From positions 1 to 23,794 of the forward strand of contig CAYWFP010000062.1 in the NCBI GenBank assembly GCA_964457365.1: a stretch of 23,794 bases of DNA. The letters are read 5' to 3'. How positions within the stretch are numbered: the first letter of the stretch is position 1; the number at the start of each line of letters is the position of its first letter. Under the pieces are notes generated by a model, which saw only the letters and a program-made list of their open reading frames with translations, did no database searches and was not told the origin of the DNA. Position numbers and translations under genes: made by a program. Source of the stretch: CAYWFP01 sp964457365. GTDB lineage: Bacteria > Planctomycetota > SZUA-567. Shown one piece after another: positions 14,367-21,763 of the stretch.

Positions 14367-15508
14367 ACCCGGGCCAGGACCAGCGAAGCGTTGGTGCCGC
14401 CGAGGCCGTAGGAGTTGGTCATGGCCACGGGGACGTCCTGTTGAACGCTCGTTCCGAAGACCAGGTTCAACAACAGTTCCGGATCGGGCGTCTCCGTCCC
14501 GATCGTCGGCGGCACGATCCCGCGCTGGACGGTCAGGGCGCAGATGGCCGTCTCCAGCGCGCCGGCAGCACCCATGGCGTGGCCGAAGAGGCTCTTGTTG
14601 GCGATGAAGCTCATCGTCTCGACATGGTCGCCGAAGACACCGCGGACGGCGGCGGTCTCGATCATGTCGTTGTACCGCGTGCCGGTGCCGTGAAGATTCA
14701 GATGCGCGATCTCCTCGGGGGCCGCGCCCGCATCGTGCAGCGCCATCTCCATAGCGCGGATAATGCCCGCACCGGTCTTGTCGGGGGCGGTCATGTGAAA
14801 CGCGTCGTTGTTCACGCCCCGCCCGAGCACGCGGACGTAGCCGTCGTATCCGCGCTCGTCGGCGCCGTCGGCCGGTTCGAGAACGAAGACGCCCGCGCCT
14901 TCGCTGAAGATCGTTCCGCCGCGTTCCGCGTCCCACGGCCGCACGGTGTCCTGCGTGATCGCCCGCAGCGCCGAGAGCCCCGCGACGGCGGTCTCGCTCA
15001 ATTCGTCGTAGCCGCCGGCGAGAACCAGATCGGCACGGCCCTCGCGCAACCACTCGAGCCCGGTGGCCACCGCGGCGTTGCCGGAGGCGCAGGAGAGGCT
15101 CAGTATCGCCTCGGGGCCGGAGGAAGGATAACGCTCCCGCAGTCGCCGGATGACGTAATTGCCGGAGTAGCGCGAGAGGTCGGTCTCTTCGCCCGCCAGA
15201 AATCCCTCGGCTGCGGCCATGCCGGAGAAGTTCGTGCCAAGAACGATACCCACGCGCCGGTTCTCGAAATCGACACCCGCGTCGGCCGCCGCTTCTTCGG
15301 CCGCGGCCAGCACGTAAGCGCAGGCGCGCTGTTCCTCGCCGATATCGAAATCCGGCACCTCGCCGCCGAGAGTATTGCGATAGGTCGAGGCGTCGAAACG
15401 GCTTATCGGCCGCAGAGCGCAGACGCCGGCGAGAGCTTGCTCCCAGAGCCGCTCGCGCCCGACGCCGTAAGGCGAGACGATACCGATACCGGTGATGCGC
15501 GCGTTCAT
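14363..15508 (-). CDS. Short beta-ketoacyl-ACP synthase (FabF-like)
   Basis: A 381-aa thiolase-fold condensing enzyme. The nucleophile is Cys140 in LSLSCASGNA. The catalytic histidines are His273 in NLHGTGT and His310 in KSLFGHAMGAAG, with Lys305. The C-terminal NSYGLGGTNASL motif stands for the usual NSFGFGGTNAS. All KAS I/II residues are present, so it should condense acyl thioesters with malonyl-ACP. It is about 30 residues shorter than FabF (~410). No malonyl transferase, reductase or acyl carrier protein is nearby, so it may be a second, specialised synthase rather than housekeeping FabF. It is coupled to acpS upstream and DUF58 downstream by ATGA overlaps. Confidence 0.88.
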   Translation of the reverse strand: MNARITGIGIVSPYGVGRERLWEQALAGVCALRPISRFDASTYRNTLGGEVPDFDIGEEQRACAYVLAAAEEAAADAGVDFENRRVGIVLGTNFSGMAAAEGFLAGEETDLSRYSGNYVIRRLRERYPSSGPEAILSLSCASGNAAVATGLEWLREGRADLVLAGGYDELSETAVAGLSALRAITQDTVRPWDAERGGTIFSEGAGVFVLEPADGADERGYDGYVRVLGRGVNNDAFHMTAPDKTGAGIIRAMEMALHDAGAAPEEIAHLNLHGTGTRYNDMIETAAVRGVFGDHVETMSFIANKSLFGHAMGAAGALETAICALTVQRGIVPPTIGTETPDPELLLNLVFGTSVQQDVPVAMTNSYGLGGTNASLVLARV

Positions 15509-15888
15509 CCCTCTCCTTCCGCCACCACCTGCGCCACGGCGTAGCGCTCGCTATGCGAGAGGCTCAGGTGCAGCGCGAGAACGCCCTTGCTCTCGGCAAG
15601 CGCGGCCGTCTTGCCGTGGAGTTGTACCGTCGGCGGGCCGTCATCGTCGCGGACTACTTCGATACCGGCGAAGGAAGCGCCGCCGGACCACCCCGTTCCC
15701 AGGGCTTTCATCACCGCTTCCTTGGCCGCGAAGCGCGCGGCGAAGGACTCGTCGGCATTCTTCCGGCGCCGGCAATACTCCCGTTCGGCCGGGGTGAAAC
15801 ATTTCTCCAGGAACGCCTCGCCCTGCCTTTCTCGCAGCCGGCGAATGCGCCCGATCTCGACGATATCGACGCCGATGCCGACAATCAT
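15505..15888 (-). CDS. acpS: Holo-ACP synthase (4'-phosphopantetheinyl transferase)
   Basis: A 127-aa enzyme that moves 4'-phosphopantetheine from CoA to a serine of acyl carrier proteins. Family motifs are GIGVDIVEIGRI (4-15), with metal-binding Asp8, and ARFAAKEAVMKALGTG (51-66), with Glu57. LSLSHSERYAVA (108-119) is the C-terminal motif. Length is typical. The ATG at 15888 directly precedes the first motif and has GGAGAG upstream; the longer upstream frame runs into azoreductase and adds Arg-rich filler. Its stop overlaps the ketoacyl-synthase start as ATGA, linking carrier activation with condensation. Confidence 0.93.
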   Translation of the reverse strand: MIVGIGVDIVEIGRIRRLRERQGEAFLEKCFTPAEREYCRRRKNADESFAARFAAKEAVMKALGTGWSGGASFAGIEVVRDDDGPPTVQLHGKTAALAESKGVLALHLSLSHSERYAVAQVVAEGEG

Positions 15889-15904
15889 GGCCGCTCTCCG
15901 ATAG

Positions 15905-16525
15905 TCAGAACGCCAACGCCAGCGCCCGCGCCCGGGCAACGGCCTCGTCCATCCTGGCCCTGGCTACTTCACCCCCGCCGGCGAGGGTGGGCGCGACGAC
16001 GATCTCGACGATATCGTGGATGCCGATGAAGTTCAGCAACCGCTTCAGGTACGGTTGCTGATGGTCGAGCTCCGGCATGGGGCCGTAGTCGCCGCCGCTG
16101 GCGTAAACCGTCAAAGCCTTCTTGCCCACCACCAGTCCCTCGTACCCGTCGGGCGTGGCGTTGAAGGTATAGGACGGCTGAATGACAATGTCGAGATAAT
16201 GCTTGAGCGCGTACGGCAGGCCGAAGTTCCACATCGGCACGCCGAAGACGTACTTGTCGTGTTCCAGAAATTCGGTGATCAGCGCTTCGACGCGTTCCCA
16301 TGCGCGCCTAGTCTCCACGGTCGGTTCTTCACCGTGAATGATGGCGTATTTGCCCATGGCGGCGACGGCATCGAATGCCGGCAGGCCGGACTCGAAGAGC
16401 CGTTTCTCGGTCACGATATCGTCGGGATGCTGCTGGCGGTATTTCTCCAGAAACGCGTCGATCACCGTCGTCGTCACCGACCGCGTACCACGCGGACTGG
16501 CCTTGAGACAGAGCAGCTTGGCCAT
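15905..16525 (-). CDS. azoR: FMN-dependent NADH-azoreductase-like flavoprotein
   Basis: A 206-aa flavodoxin-fold protein. Residues 10-18 (SPRGTRSVT) form the FMN-phosphate loop, and PMWNFGLPYALKHYLD (97-112) is the family flavin motif of AzoR/NQO-type reductases. YASGGDYG (141-148) is the other flavin loop. Such enzymes use NADH to reduce quinones and azo compounds by two electrons, probably protecting against quinone stress; azo dyes are not the natural substrate. The ATG at 16525 has GGGAGGG 7 nt upstream; a TTG six codons earlier is not used. It lies 14 nt after the lipoyl-protein gene and 16 nt before acpS. Confidence 0.85.
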   Translation of the reverse strand: MAKLLCLKASPRGTRSVTTTVIDAFLEKYRQQHPDDIVTEKRLFESGLPAFDAVAAMGKYAIIHGEEPTVETRRAWERVEALITEFLEHDKYVFGVPMWNFGLPYALKHYLDIVIQPSYTFNATPDGYEGLVVGKKALTVYASGGDYGPMPELDHQQPYLKRLLNFIGIHDIVEIVVAPTLAGGGEVARARMDEAVARARALALAF

Positions 16526-16539
16526 GCAGATCCCTCCCT

Positions 16540-17040
16540 TCAAGCCTCGTCCAGAAAGCGACGCACATGCTCTTCCTTGATCGCCTCGACGATCCCGTAC
16601 TTCTCGGCGATCGCGGCGAGATCGAGCTTGTTTTCCTTGGCCAGCCGGCGCGCCGCGGGGGTGGCGCGGACATTCTTCGCGGCAACGCCCGGCGCATCCT
16701 TCACTTCCGGCTCCTGCCCTTCCACAGGCAGCATGATCGTATCCGCGGCGAGATGTTGGGCCATGCGTTGTTCGTTGTCCAGCGCAGCCTTGCGGATCTG
16801 ATGGTCGCTGGCGTCGAGCAGGCAGAGGATCGATCCGACAGGCATGACGCTCTTGGTCGGCGCGAGGATGGCGGAGACCTTGCCGCCGTTTTCGATCTCG
16901 AGGGCGAACTCGGCCTTCTCGGTCAGGAGTTCCACCACTCCGTCCCCGGCGGCGACGGTCTGCCCTTCCTCGACCAACCAGCGCCCGACGGTGGCTTCGT
17001 TGACGTTTTCGGCCAGACTCGGAACCCGGACTTCGTGCAT
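16540..17040 (-). CDS. Free-standing lipoyl domain with an E3-binding-like domain
   Basis: A 166-aa protein with a lipoyl/biotinyl domain (1-80) whose attachment lysine is probably Lys42 in LLTEKAEFALE. A Pro/Glu-containing linker follows, then a peripheral-subunit-binding-like domain (about 125-162, RATPAARRLAKENKLDLAAI...). The GTGxxGR loop typical of E3-binding domains is replaced by a short helix-friendly sequence. The catalytic acyltransferase domain of a normal E2 is absent, and no E1, E2 or E3 gene is visible. It is therefore a carrier-only protein, perhaps a swinging arm for another enzyme. Biotinylation is less likely because the usual MKM around the lysine is missing. AGGAGC precedes the ATG at 17040. 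Confidence 0.82.
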   Translation of the reverse strand: MHEVRVPSLAENVNEATVGRWLVEEGQTVAAGDGVVELLTEKAEFALEIENGGKVSAILAPTKSVMPVGSILCLLDASDHQIRKAALDNEQRMAQHLAADTIMLPVEGQEPEVKDAPGVAAKNVRATPAARRLAKENKLDLAAIAEKYGIVEAIKEEHVRRFLDEA

Positions 17041-17070
17041 CGTCGCTCCTGCCGCGAATCTACTTCTTCC

Positions 17071-17099
17071 AGCATAGCCGGGGGCGCAGTCCGTGGCAA
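17071..17099 (-). promoter_or_regulatory. Promoter of the eight-gene lipoyl-to-DUF3795 run
   Basis: Minus strand TTGCCA (17099-17094), 17-bp spacer, TATGCT (17076-17071), with an expected leader of about 24 nt. All following genes to 10826 lie within 67 nt of each other on the same strand, so one transcript is possible. Confidence 0.5.
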
Positions 17100-17100
17100 A

Positions 17101-17131
17101 TACGAAAACGACCGCCCGGAGACGGCCGTTT
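17101..17131 (-). terminator. Terminator of rpmB
   Basis: AAACGACCG (17106-17114) pairs with CGGCCGTTT (17123-17131) with one G-U pair and an 8-nt loop. On the minus strand it runs into TTTTCGTATTT. It is 33 nt after the rpmB stop. Confidence 0.6.
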
Positions 17132-17163
17132 CTGAAAAGCAGTCACGAAGGGATAAGGACCGT

Positions 17164-17430
17164 TCAAGCGGGAGCCGGAGCCGGAATCTCGCGGATGCGG
17201 CGCGGCGCTTTCTGAACCTTGCCCGCGGACAGGCAACTCGTGCAGACGGTCATGCGCCGCGCGCCACCGCCGACGCTGGCGCGGACGCGCTGCAGGTTGG
17301 GCTTGAACTTGCGCTTGGTTTTGCCCGAAATCTTCGCGCCAGAGCCGCCGCGTTTCTTCGGAGCGCCGCGCCGGGCGTATTTGATGCCGAACGCGGTCTT
17401 CTTGCCGCAGACCTCGCAGACGTTAGCCAT
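17164..17430 (-). CDS. rpmB: Ribosomal protein bL28
   Basis: An 88-aa basic protein of the large ribosomal subunit. The N-terminal CEVCGKK (Cys5, Cys8) and CTSC (Cys63, Cys66) form the zinc-binding four-cysteine (C+) version. Arg/Lys-rich middle and VRASVGGGARRM are typical of L28. A strong GGAGGAAGGA precedes the ATG. Its own promoter sits 81 nt upstream of the start and a terminator follows, so it is a single gene. Confidence 0.96.
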   Translation of the reverse strand: MANVCEVCGKKTAFGIKYARRGAPKKRGGSGAKISGKTKRKFKPNLQRVRASVGGGARRMTVCTSCLSAGKVQKAPRRIREIPAPAPA

Positions 17431-17510
17431 GATCCTTCCTCCACAAAACGCCGGACCCGCAGCGTTGGCCGCGGGCCGCCGGTATCGAAAGCCGCTCGAA
17501 TAGAAAAAAT

Positions 17511-17538
17511 ACTATACCATGTCGGTTCGACCTGTCAA
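17511..17538 (-). promoter_or_regulatory. rpmB promoter
   Basis: Minus strand perfect TTGACA (17538-17533), 16-bp spacer, TATAGT (17516-17511). The ribosomal-protein context and near-consensus boxes make this one of the best promoters in the window. Confidence 0.78.
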
Positions 17539-17560
17539 GCCCGGAATTTGCCGGATTCGG

Positions 17561-18661
17561 TCAGACGTTGAAGCGGAAATTCATTACGTCGCCATCTTGC
17601 ACAACGTAGTCCTTGCCCTCGACGCGCATCACCCCCGCGGCCTTGGCCCCGGCCTCGCCACCGTGTTCGACATAGGCCGCGAAGGGAATCACCTCCGCGC
17701 GGACGAACCCCTTCGCGAAATCCGTGTGAATCACGCCGGCCGCCTGCGGCGCCTTCCAGCCGTTGCGGATGGTCCAGGCGCGCACTTCCTTGGGCCCGGC
17801 GGTGAAGTAGCTGATCAGCCCGAGGGCGGCGTAACCCGTACGGATCACTTTCTCGAGACCGCTCTCCCGAACACCGTAGGCCTCGAGATACTCGCGGCGC
17901 TCCTCGTCCTCGAGCGCGCCGAGTTCCTCCTCCATCTTGGCACAGATGCGGATCGCCTCGCAACCGCGCGCCCCGGCGTACCGTTCGATCGCCTCGACGT
18001 GCGCGTTCCCTTCGCGCATCCCCGCTTCGTCGACGTTGGCGCAGTAGATCACTTTCTTATCCGTCAACAGCGGCAGATCCTGCAACAGCTGCCGCACGGG
18101 ATCCTTCTCGTGCTCCGGAAACGACGCGACGGGCAGGCCCGACTGCAGATGCGCCTGCAACCCCTGCGCGGCGTCGAATACGGGGCGCAATGCCTTCTCC
18201 TGTTTGCAGCGCCGCTCGAGAGCGTCGATGCGCTTGGCAAGCGTCTGGTCGTCGGCGAGAATCAATTCCAGTTCGATCACCTCCGCATCACGCACCGGAT
18301 CGACCGCACCGTCGACATGGACCACGTCCGGATCCTCGAAACAGCGGACGACGTGCAGGAGCGCGGCGCACTCGCGGATGTTGCCCAGGAACTGGTTGCC
18401 AAGGCCTTCACCCCGACTAGCGCCCTTGACCAGGCCGGCGATATCGAGAAACTCCACGGTGGCGTTGACGGTCCGCCTGGGCTCGACAATGGCCGCCAGC
18501 GCGTCGATGCGCGTATCCGGCACCGGGACGACGGCCTTGTTCGGCTCGATGGTGCAGAAGGGATAGTTCGCCGCCTCGGCGTTCTGCGCCCGCGTCAAGG
18601 CGTTGTGAATGGTGGACTTGCCCACGTTGGGCAGCCCCACGATCCCGATGCTTAGTGCCAT
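17561..18661 (-). CDS. ychF: YchF/Obg-family ATPase
   Basis: A 366-aa P-loop NTPase of the Obg group that prefers ATP, binds ribosomes and is linked to the oxidative-stress response. GLPNVGKST (9-17) is the Walker A, DIAG (73-76) is G3, and NVDE (209-212) replaces NKxD, the change that makes the family ATP-specific. The C-terminal ~85 residues are the TGS domain (IPFAAYVEHGG...DYVVQDGDVMNFRFNV). Length is normal (~363). The ATG at 18661 has GGAG 8 nt upstream; a GTG three codons earlier lies too near the ribosome site. It has its own promoter. Confidence 0.95.
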   Translation of the reverse strand: MALSIGIVGLPNVGKSTIHNALTRAQNAEAANYPFCTIEPNKAVVPVPDTRIDALAAIVEPRRTVNATVEFLDIAGLVKGASRGEGLGNQFLGNIRECAALLHVVRCFEDPDVVHVDGAVDPVRDAEVIELELILADDQTLAKRIDALERRCKQEKALRPVFDAAQGLQAHLQSGLPVASFPEHEKDPVRQLLQDLPLLTDKKVIYCANVDEAGMREGNAHVEAIERYAGARGCEAIRICAKMEEELGALEDEERREYLEAYGVRESGLEKVIRTGYAALGLISYFTAGPKEVRAWTIRNGWKAPQAAGVIHTDFAKGFVRAEVIPFAAYVEHGGEAGAKAAGVMRVEGKDYVVQDGDVMNFRFNV

Positions 18662-18693
18662 ACCGTTCACTCCGCCAAATGCGAAAGCCTACG

Positions 18694-18721
18694 AGTATAG
18701 GAGCGTCCGCGGACGTGTCAA
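18694..18721 (-). promoter_or_regulatory. ychF promoter
   Basis: Minus strand perfect TTGACA (18721-18716), 16-bp spacer, TATACT (18699-18694). The leader is about 26 nt. Strong match. Confidence 0.78.
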
Positions 18722-18763
18722 CGCCGGGACGACGCGGCGGTCGCGGATTGGCCTTCGCGAAAG

Positions 18764-19636
18764 CTACTTCCGGCTGGGGAAATGCTTGGTCATAACGCAG
18801 ATATTGCCGCGCTCGTTGTAGACGATCTCGTCCATGATGTTCTTCATCAGAAAGAGGCCGAAGCCGCCCGGGCGCTTGCCTTCCTCCTTGCGTTTCATCA
18901 GATGCGAGACCGGGTCTTTGGACGGATCCCGGATCTTCTCGGGGTTGAACCCTTCGCCCTCGTCCTCGAACTTGAGCACGATGCGATCGTCGAAGATGGC
19001 GTATGAGATGTTGAACATCTTGCTCCGGTCGAAACGGTTGCCCCACTCGATGGCGTTGCGGCCGAGTTCTTCGATGGCCAGACGCAGATCCTCGCACATC
19101 TCCTTGGGCAGGCGGCTCTCGAAGAGCAGGTCGCTGAAGCGCTGCATGCGCGCGAGATACTCCATCTCCGAGGGCGCGGTCAACTCGACCCAGTCGGTGG
19201 CCGGATACAGCGCCTGCAGGTCCCCCCCGCGCTCCTCCAGATCCTGTTGCCGCCGGATCGAGCGGTTGACCGCGTCGATGATCTGCTCGGTCTGGCAGGG
19301 CTTTTCCAGGAAATCGATCGCCCCCTTGGCCAGGCAACGGATCAAGCGGTCGTCCGTGCGGTTGCCGCTGAGGATCAGCACCGGAATCTGCGGCGCGACG
19401 GCTTTGACCCACTCCAGGAACTGCTCGCCGTCGATCTCGGGCATGGCCAGATCCAGGAGAATCACATCGATCCTGAACTGTTCATTCTCGACGATCTCCT
19501 GCGCACGCTTGGCCCCATCGGCGAGCAGGACCTCGAATTCATTATCCACCGTCAGCGTCGCCTGCAACATACTGCGCATGGGCGCTTCGTCATCGATTAC
19601 CAGAATCCGGGGTGGGGCAGCATCTTGCTCTGGCAT
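18764..19636 (-). CDS. Response regulator fused to an RsbW-type anti-sigma/kinase domain
   Basis: A 290-aa protein. The N-terminal receiver domain (about 11-125) has DD at 15-16, phospho-acceptor Asp62 in DLAMPE, Ser90 and Lys112 in EKP. The C-terminal part (about 155-288) is a GHKL ATPase of the RsbW/SpoIIAB kind: N-box EELGRNAIEWGN (189-200), DEGEGF (225-230) and GGFGLFLMKNIMDE (257-270). The two are joined without a transmitter or output DNA-binding domain. It probably lets a phosphosignal switch a partner-switching (anti-sigma/anti-anti-sigma) step. No SpoIIE phosphatase or STAS protein lies nearby. The ATG at 19636 is chosen over a TTG three codons earlier; AGGA is ~10 nt upstream. It has its own promoter. 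Confidence 0.87.
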   Translation of the reverse strand: MPEQDAAPPRILVIDDEAPMRSMLQATLTVDNEFEVLLADGAKRAQEIVENEQFRIDVILLDLAMPEIDGEQFLEWVKAVAPQIPVLILSGNRTDDRLIRCLAKGAIDFLEKPCQTEQIIDAVNRSIRRQQDLEERGGDLQALYPATDWVELTAPSEMEYLARMQRFSDLLFESRLPKEMCEDLRLAIEELGRNAIEWGNRFDRSKMFNISYAIFDDRIVLKFEDEGEGFNPEKIRDPSKDPVSHLMKRKEEGKRPGGFGLFLMKNIMDEIVYNERGNICVMTKHFPSRK

Positions 19637-19684
19637 CCGGCACAAATCCTCGGAAGGAAGGCTGCAGATAACGAACTTGAATTT

Positions 19685-19712
19685 CTTGTAGCAGAATTCC
19701 CACCCTTGTCAA
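19685..19712 (-). promoter_or_regulatory. Promoter of the receiver/RsbW-type fusion gene
   Basis: Minus strand perfect TTGACA (19712-19707), 16-bp spacer, TACAAG (19690-19685). The leader is about 40 nt. Confidence 0.58.
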
Positions 19713-19752
19713 GCATTGGCAAACGGTTTGATCCGCTTGATGTAAAAATCCA

Positions 19753-19781
19753 TTGCAGGAAGAGAGATTCCCGCCTAAACT
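19753..19781 (+). promoter_or_regulatory. Candidate nitroreductase promoter
   Basis: TTGCAG (19753-19758), 17-bp spacer, TAAACT (19776-19781). It would place the palindrome 19818-19833 in the leader. Modest match to consensus. Confidence 0.38.
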
Positions 19782-19817
19782 GAGTAAATTCGTCCGAATC
19801 GTGGCACCGAAAACGAT

Positions 19818-19833
19818 TGAAAACCGGTTTTCA
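19818..19833. promoter_or_regulatory. 16-bp palindrome TGAAAACCGGTTTTCA before the nitroreductase
   Basis: A perfect palindrome between the candidate promoter and the ribosome-binding site of the nitroreductase (ATG at 19849). The symmetry suits a dimeric repressor or an mRNA hairpin. Nitroreductases are often controlled by redox- or xenobiotic-sensing regulators; no regulator gene is next to it. Confidence 0.55.
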
Positions 19834-19848
19834 GCAAAAGGGAGCGGG

Positions 19849-20385
19849 ATGGATCTTTTCGACGCTATTCGCAAACGCCACAGTTACCGCGGGCCGTTCA
19901 AGCAAGAGCCTGTCTCGCGCGAGACCTTGCGACAGATCGTCGAGGCCGGCCTGCAGGCGCCTTCTGGAAAGAACGAACAGACCACGACCTTCGTGATCGT
20001 CGATGACGAGGCGCTTCTGCGCCAAATCCGCGAGCTTCATTCCATGGAGGCGGTGCAGCAGGCGACGGCGGTGATCGTCTGTCTCATCGACAATGCGGCC
20101 GAGGGCGTCTATCACGGCATGTCCTTTCAGGTCGAGGACTGCGCTGCGGCAGTGGAGAACATGCTGCTGGCGACCACCGCGCTCGGCTGCGCCACGGTCT
20201 GGATCGACGGCGCATTGCGCTTGGAGGGACGATCCGAGAGGATTGCGGAACTGATCGGCGCACCCAAAGGGAAACAGGCGCGCATTCTACTTCCGATCGG
20301 CTTTCCCGCCGAAGAACGCACCTCACCGGCAAAGAAATCATTCGAGGAACGCGCGTGGTTTAACCGTTACGACGACAACCAGTAG
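19849..20385 (+). CDS. Nitroreductase-family FMN protein
   Basis: A 178-aa member of the nitroreductase fold. The N-terminal DAIRKRHSYRGPF (5-17) has the FMN-phosphate-binding Arg/Ser pattern. LQAPSGKNEQTTTFVIV (35-51) is the second flavin region. The GCATVWIDGALR and LLPIGFPAE (148-155) segments are typical of the C-terminal half. It should use NAD(P)H to reduce nitro or quinone compounds, but the natural substrate is unknown. The ATG at 19849 has GGGAGCGGG upstream; the longer frame before it covers the palindrome and is not coding. It ends 26 nt before the PpiC gene, so the two may be co-transcribed. Confidence 0.88.
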   Translation: MDLFDAIRKRHSYRGPFKQEPVSRETLRQIVEAGLQAPSGKNEQTTTFVIVDDEALLRQIRELHSMEAVQQATAVIVCLIDNAAEGVYHGMSFQVEDCAAAVENMLLATTALGCATVWIDGALRLEGRSERIAELIGAPKGKQARILLPIGFPAEERTSPAKKSFEERAWFNRYDDNQ

Positions 20386-20411
20386 CGAGTTCCGCACCGG
20401 GAGAGGATAGC

Positions 20412-21749
20412 ATGCGCCGCTACGATCCTATACCTAACCGTTTCCTGTTCTGCGGGTTGTTGTGCCTGCTGGCAATCGTCTGCACGGAGCCGGCAGAAGC
20501 CGAAGAGGTGCCGGGCCTCGACGACGAGACCTTCGTCGAGAACGGTCCGGAACTCGAATCGCAGCCGTCCCTGGCGGAGTCGCGGCCGACACCGAACCGC
20601 AAGGCCGTCGCCGCGGAAGTGGGCCAGGGGATCGTCACCCTCGACGACGTGCTCGCACTCTGGGGGCCGGCGTGGTACGAGGTGATAAACCACGTCCAGT
20701 CGGGGCGGCTGGACGTGTCGGAAGCCGACGCCAAGTTGCAGGAAGAGTGGCAGAAAGCGCTGGAGACGGTGATCCGCAACGAACTGCTGCACCAGGAAGC
20801 CGAGCGCGATTTCGAGAACCGCTTCCAGAAAATGGTCGACCAGTTTCTCGCCTCCCGGGAAGAAGCCGAGGGCTTCACCCGCCGGCATGCAGAAGAGAAG
20901 TTGCGGCGGCATTTCCAGCGCCAGATCCAGGAGCAGGTTGCCGCGCACATCGATCGACAGATCGAGGCCGCCGGCGGTATGCGCAATCTGCGGCGCGTGC
21001 TGCAGGAGCGGCAGATGACCTTCGACGAATTCCGCGACCAGGTTCGCCGCAAGGGAATCACCGCCCAGTATCTTCAAACGCGTGTTTTTCCGCTGGGGCC
21101 GATCCAGCCTCGCCCGGCCGATATCCGCGCGTTCTACAAGGAGCACCCGGAGGTATTCGCCGAACCCGGCGCGACAACTTTTCGCCATATCCTTTTCGAC
21201 AACAGCAAGCGCGGCGGCGAGAACGCGGCCTACCTGGCCGCCGAGAACGTCTACAACGCCATCGACGAGGGACGCATCGGCTTCGAGGAGGCGGCGAAAA
21301 AATTTTCGGACGACCCGATCAGCGCCGCACGCGGCGGACTCGAAACCGGCATCGGTGACGACAGCCCGCGCGAGACGTGGCTTGCCGACGTGCGCGCGGC
21401 CGCGCGCGAGGAGAAGCCGGGCGAATTCGGCCCCATCGTCTTGAGCGACCGCGGCTGCCACCTGATCGTGCTGCTGAAAGCCGAACCGGACCGCGTGATG
21501 CCGTTTCGAAAAGCGCAGCGCATCATCGTCGAGAAGATGCAGGCCGACCGTTGGGAACGCGAATCGCAGAAGGTCTACGATGAGATCAAGGAGCGCGCGC
21601 GGGTGGTCGTCCGCATGCAGCGCTTCCCCGAATCACTGAGCTACGCCAACACCGTCGGCCGCCGCCCGAAGAGCGCCCCGCCGGTCAAACGCGTCGGTAT
21701 CGGCGCGGATCCCGCGCGGCGCATGCCGAAGAGTCGAGACGAGGAGTAA
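20412..21749 (+). CDS. Exported PpiC/SurA-type peptidyl-prolyl isomerase
   Basis: A 445-aa exported protein. The signal peptide ends after PAEA (Ala30), a good AxA-type site. A long helical region (about 105-225) resembles the SurA N-terminal chaperone domain. The rotamase (parvulin/PpiC) domain is at about 253-357: FRHILFDN, FEEAAKKFSDD, GGLETGIGDD, and a C-terminal GPIVLSDRGCHLIVLL. It probably helps fold or escort outer-membrane or periplasmic proteins. A Pro/Arg-rich tail follows. GGAGAGGATAGC precedes the ATG. Neighbour of a nitroreductase, with no obvious functional link; it converges on the DUF1622 gene with a 14-nt gap. Confidence 0.86.
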   Translation: MRRYDPIPNRFLFCGLLCLLAIVCTEPAEAEEVPGLDDETFVENGPELESQPSLAESRPTPNRKAVAAEVGQGIVTLDDVLALWGPAWYEVINHVQSGRLDVSEADAKLQEEWQKALETVIRNELLHQEAERDFENRFQKMVDQFLASREEAEGFTRRHAEEKLRRHFQRQIQEQVAAHIDRQIEAAGGMRNLRRVLQERQMTFDEFRDQVRRKGITAQYLQTRVFPLGPIQPRPADIRAFYKEHPEVFAEPGATTFRHILFDNSKRGGENAAYLAAENVYNAIDEGRIGFEEAAKKFSDDPISAARGGLETGIGDDSPRETWLADVRAAAREEKPGEFGPIVLSDRGCHLIVLLKAEPDRVMPFRKAQRIIVEKMQADRWERESQKVYDEIKERARVVVRMQRFPESLSYANTVGRRPKSAPPVKRVGIGADPARRMPKSRDEE

Positions 21750-21763
21750 TCCCGAACGCTCGG

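Noticed and set aside
15889..15939. Upstream extension of acpS
   Set aside because: It overlaps the azoreductase stop and adds Arg-rich residues before the conserved start MIVGIGVDIV.
17524..17532. GGTTCGACC resembling a tRNA T-arm
   Set aside because: It lies in the rpmB promoter spacer and there are no acceptor, D or anticodon arms around it.
21750..21763. Terminator between the convergent PpiC and DUF1622 genes
   Set aside because: The gap is only 14 nt and no hairpin with a T-run is visible.
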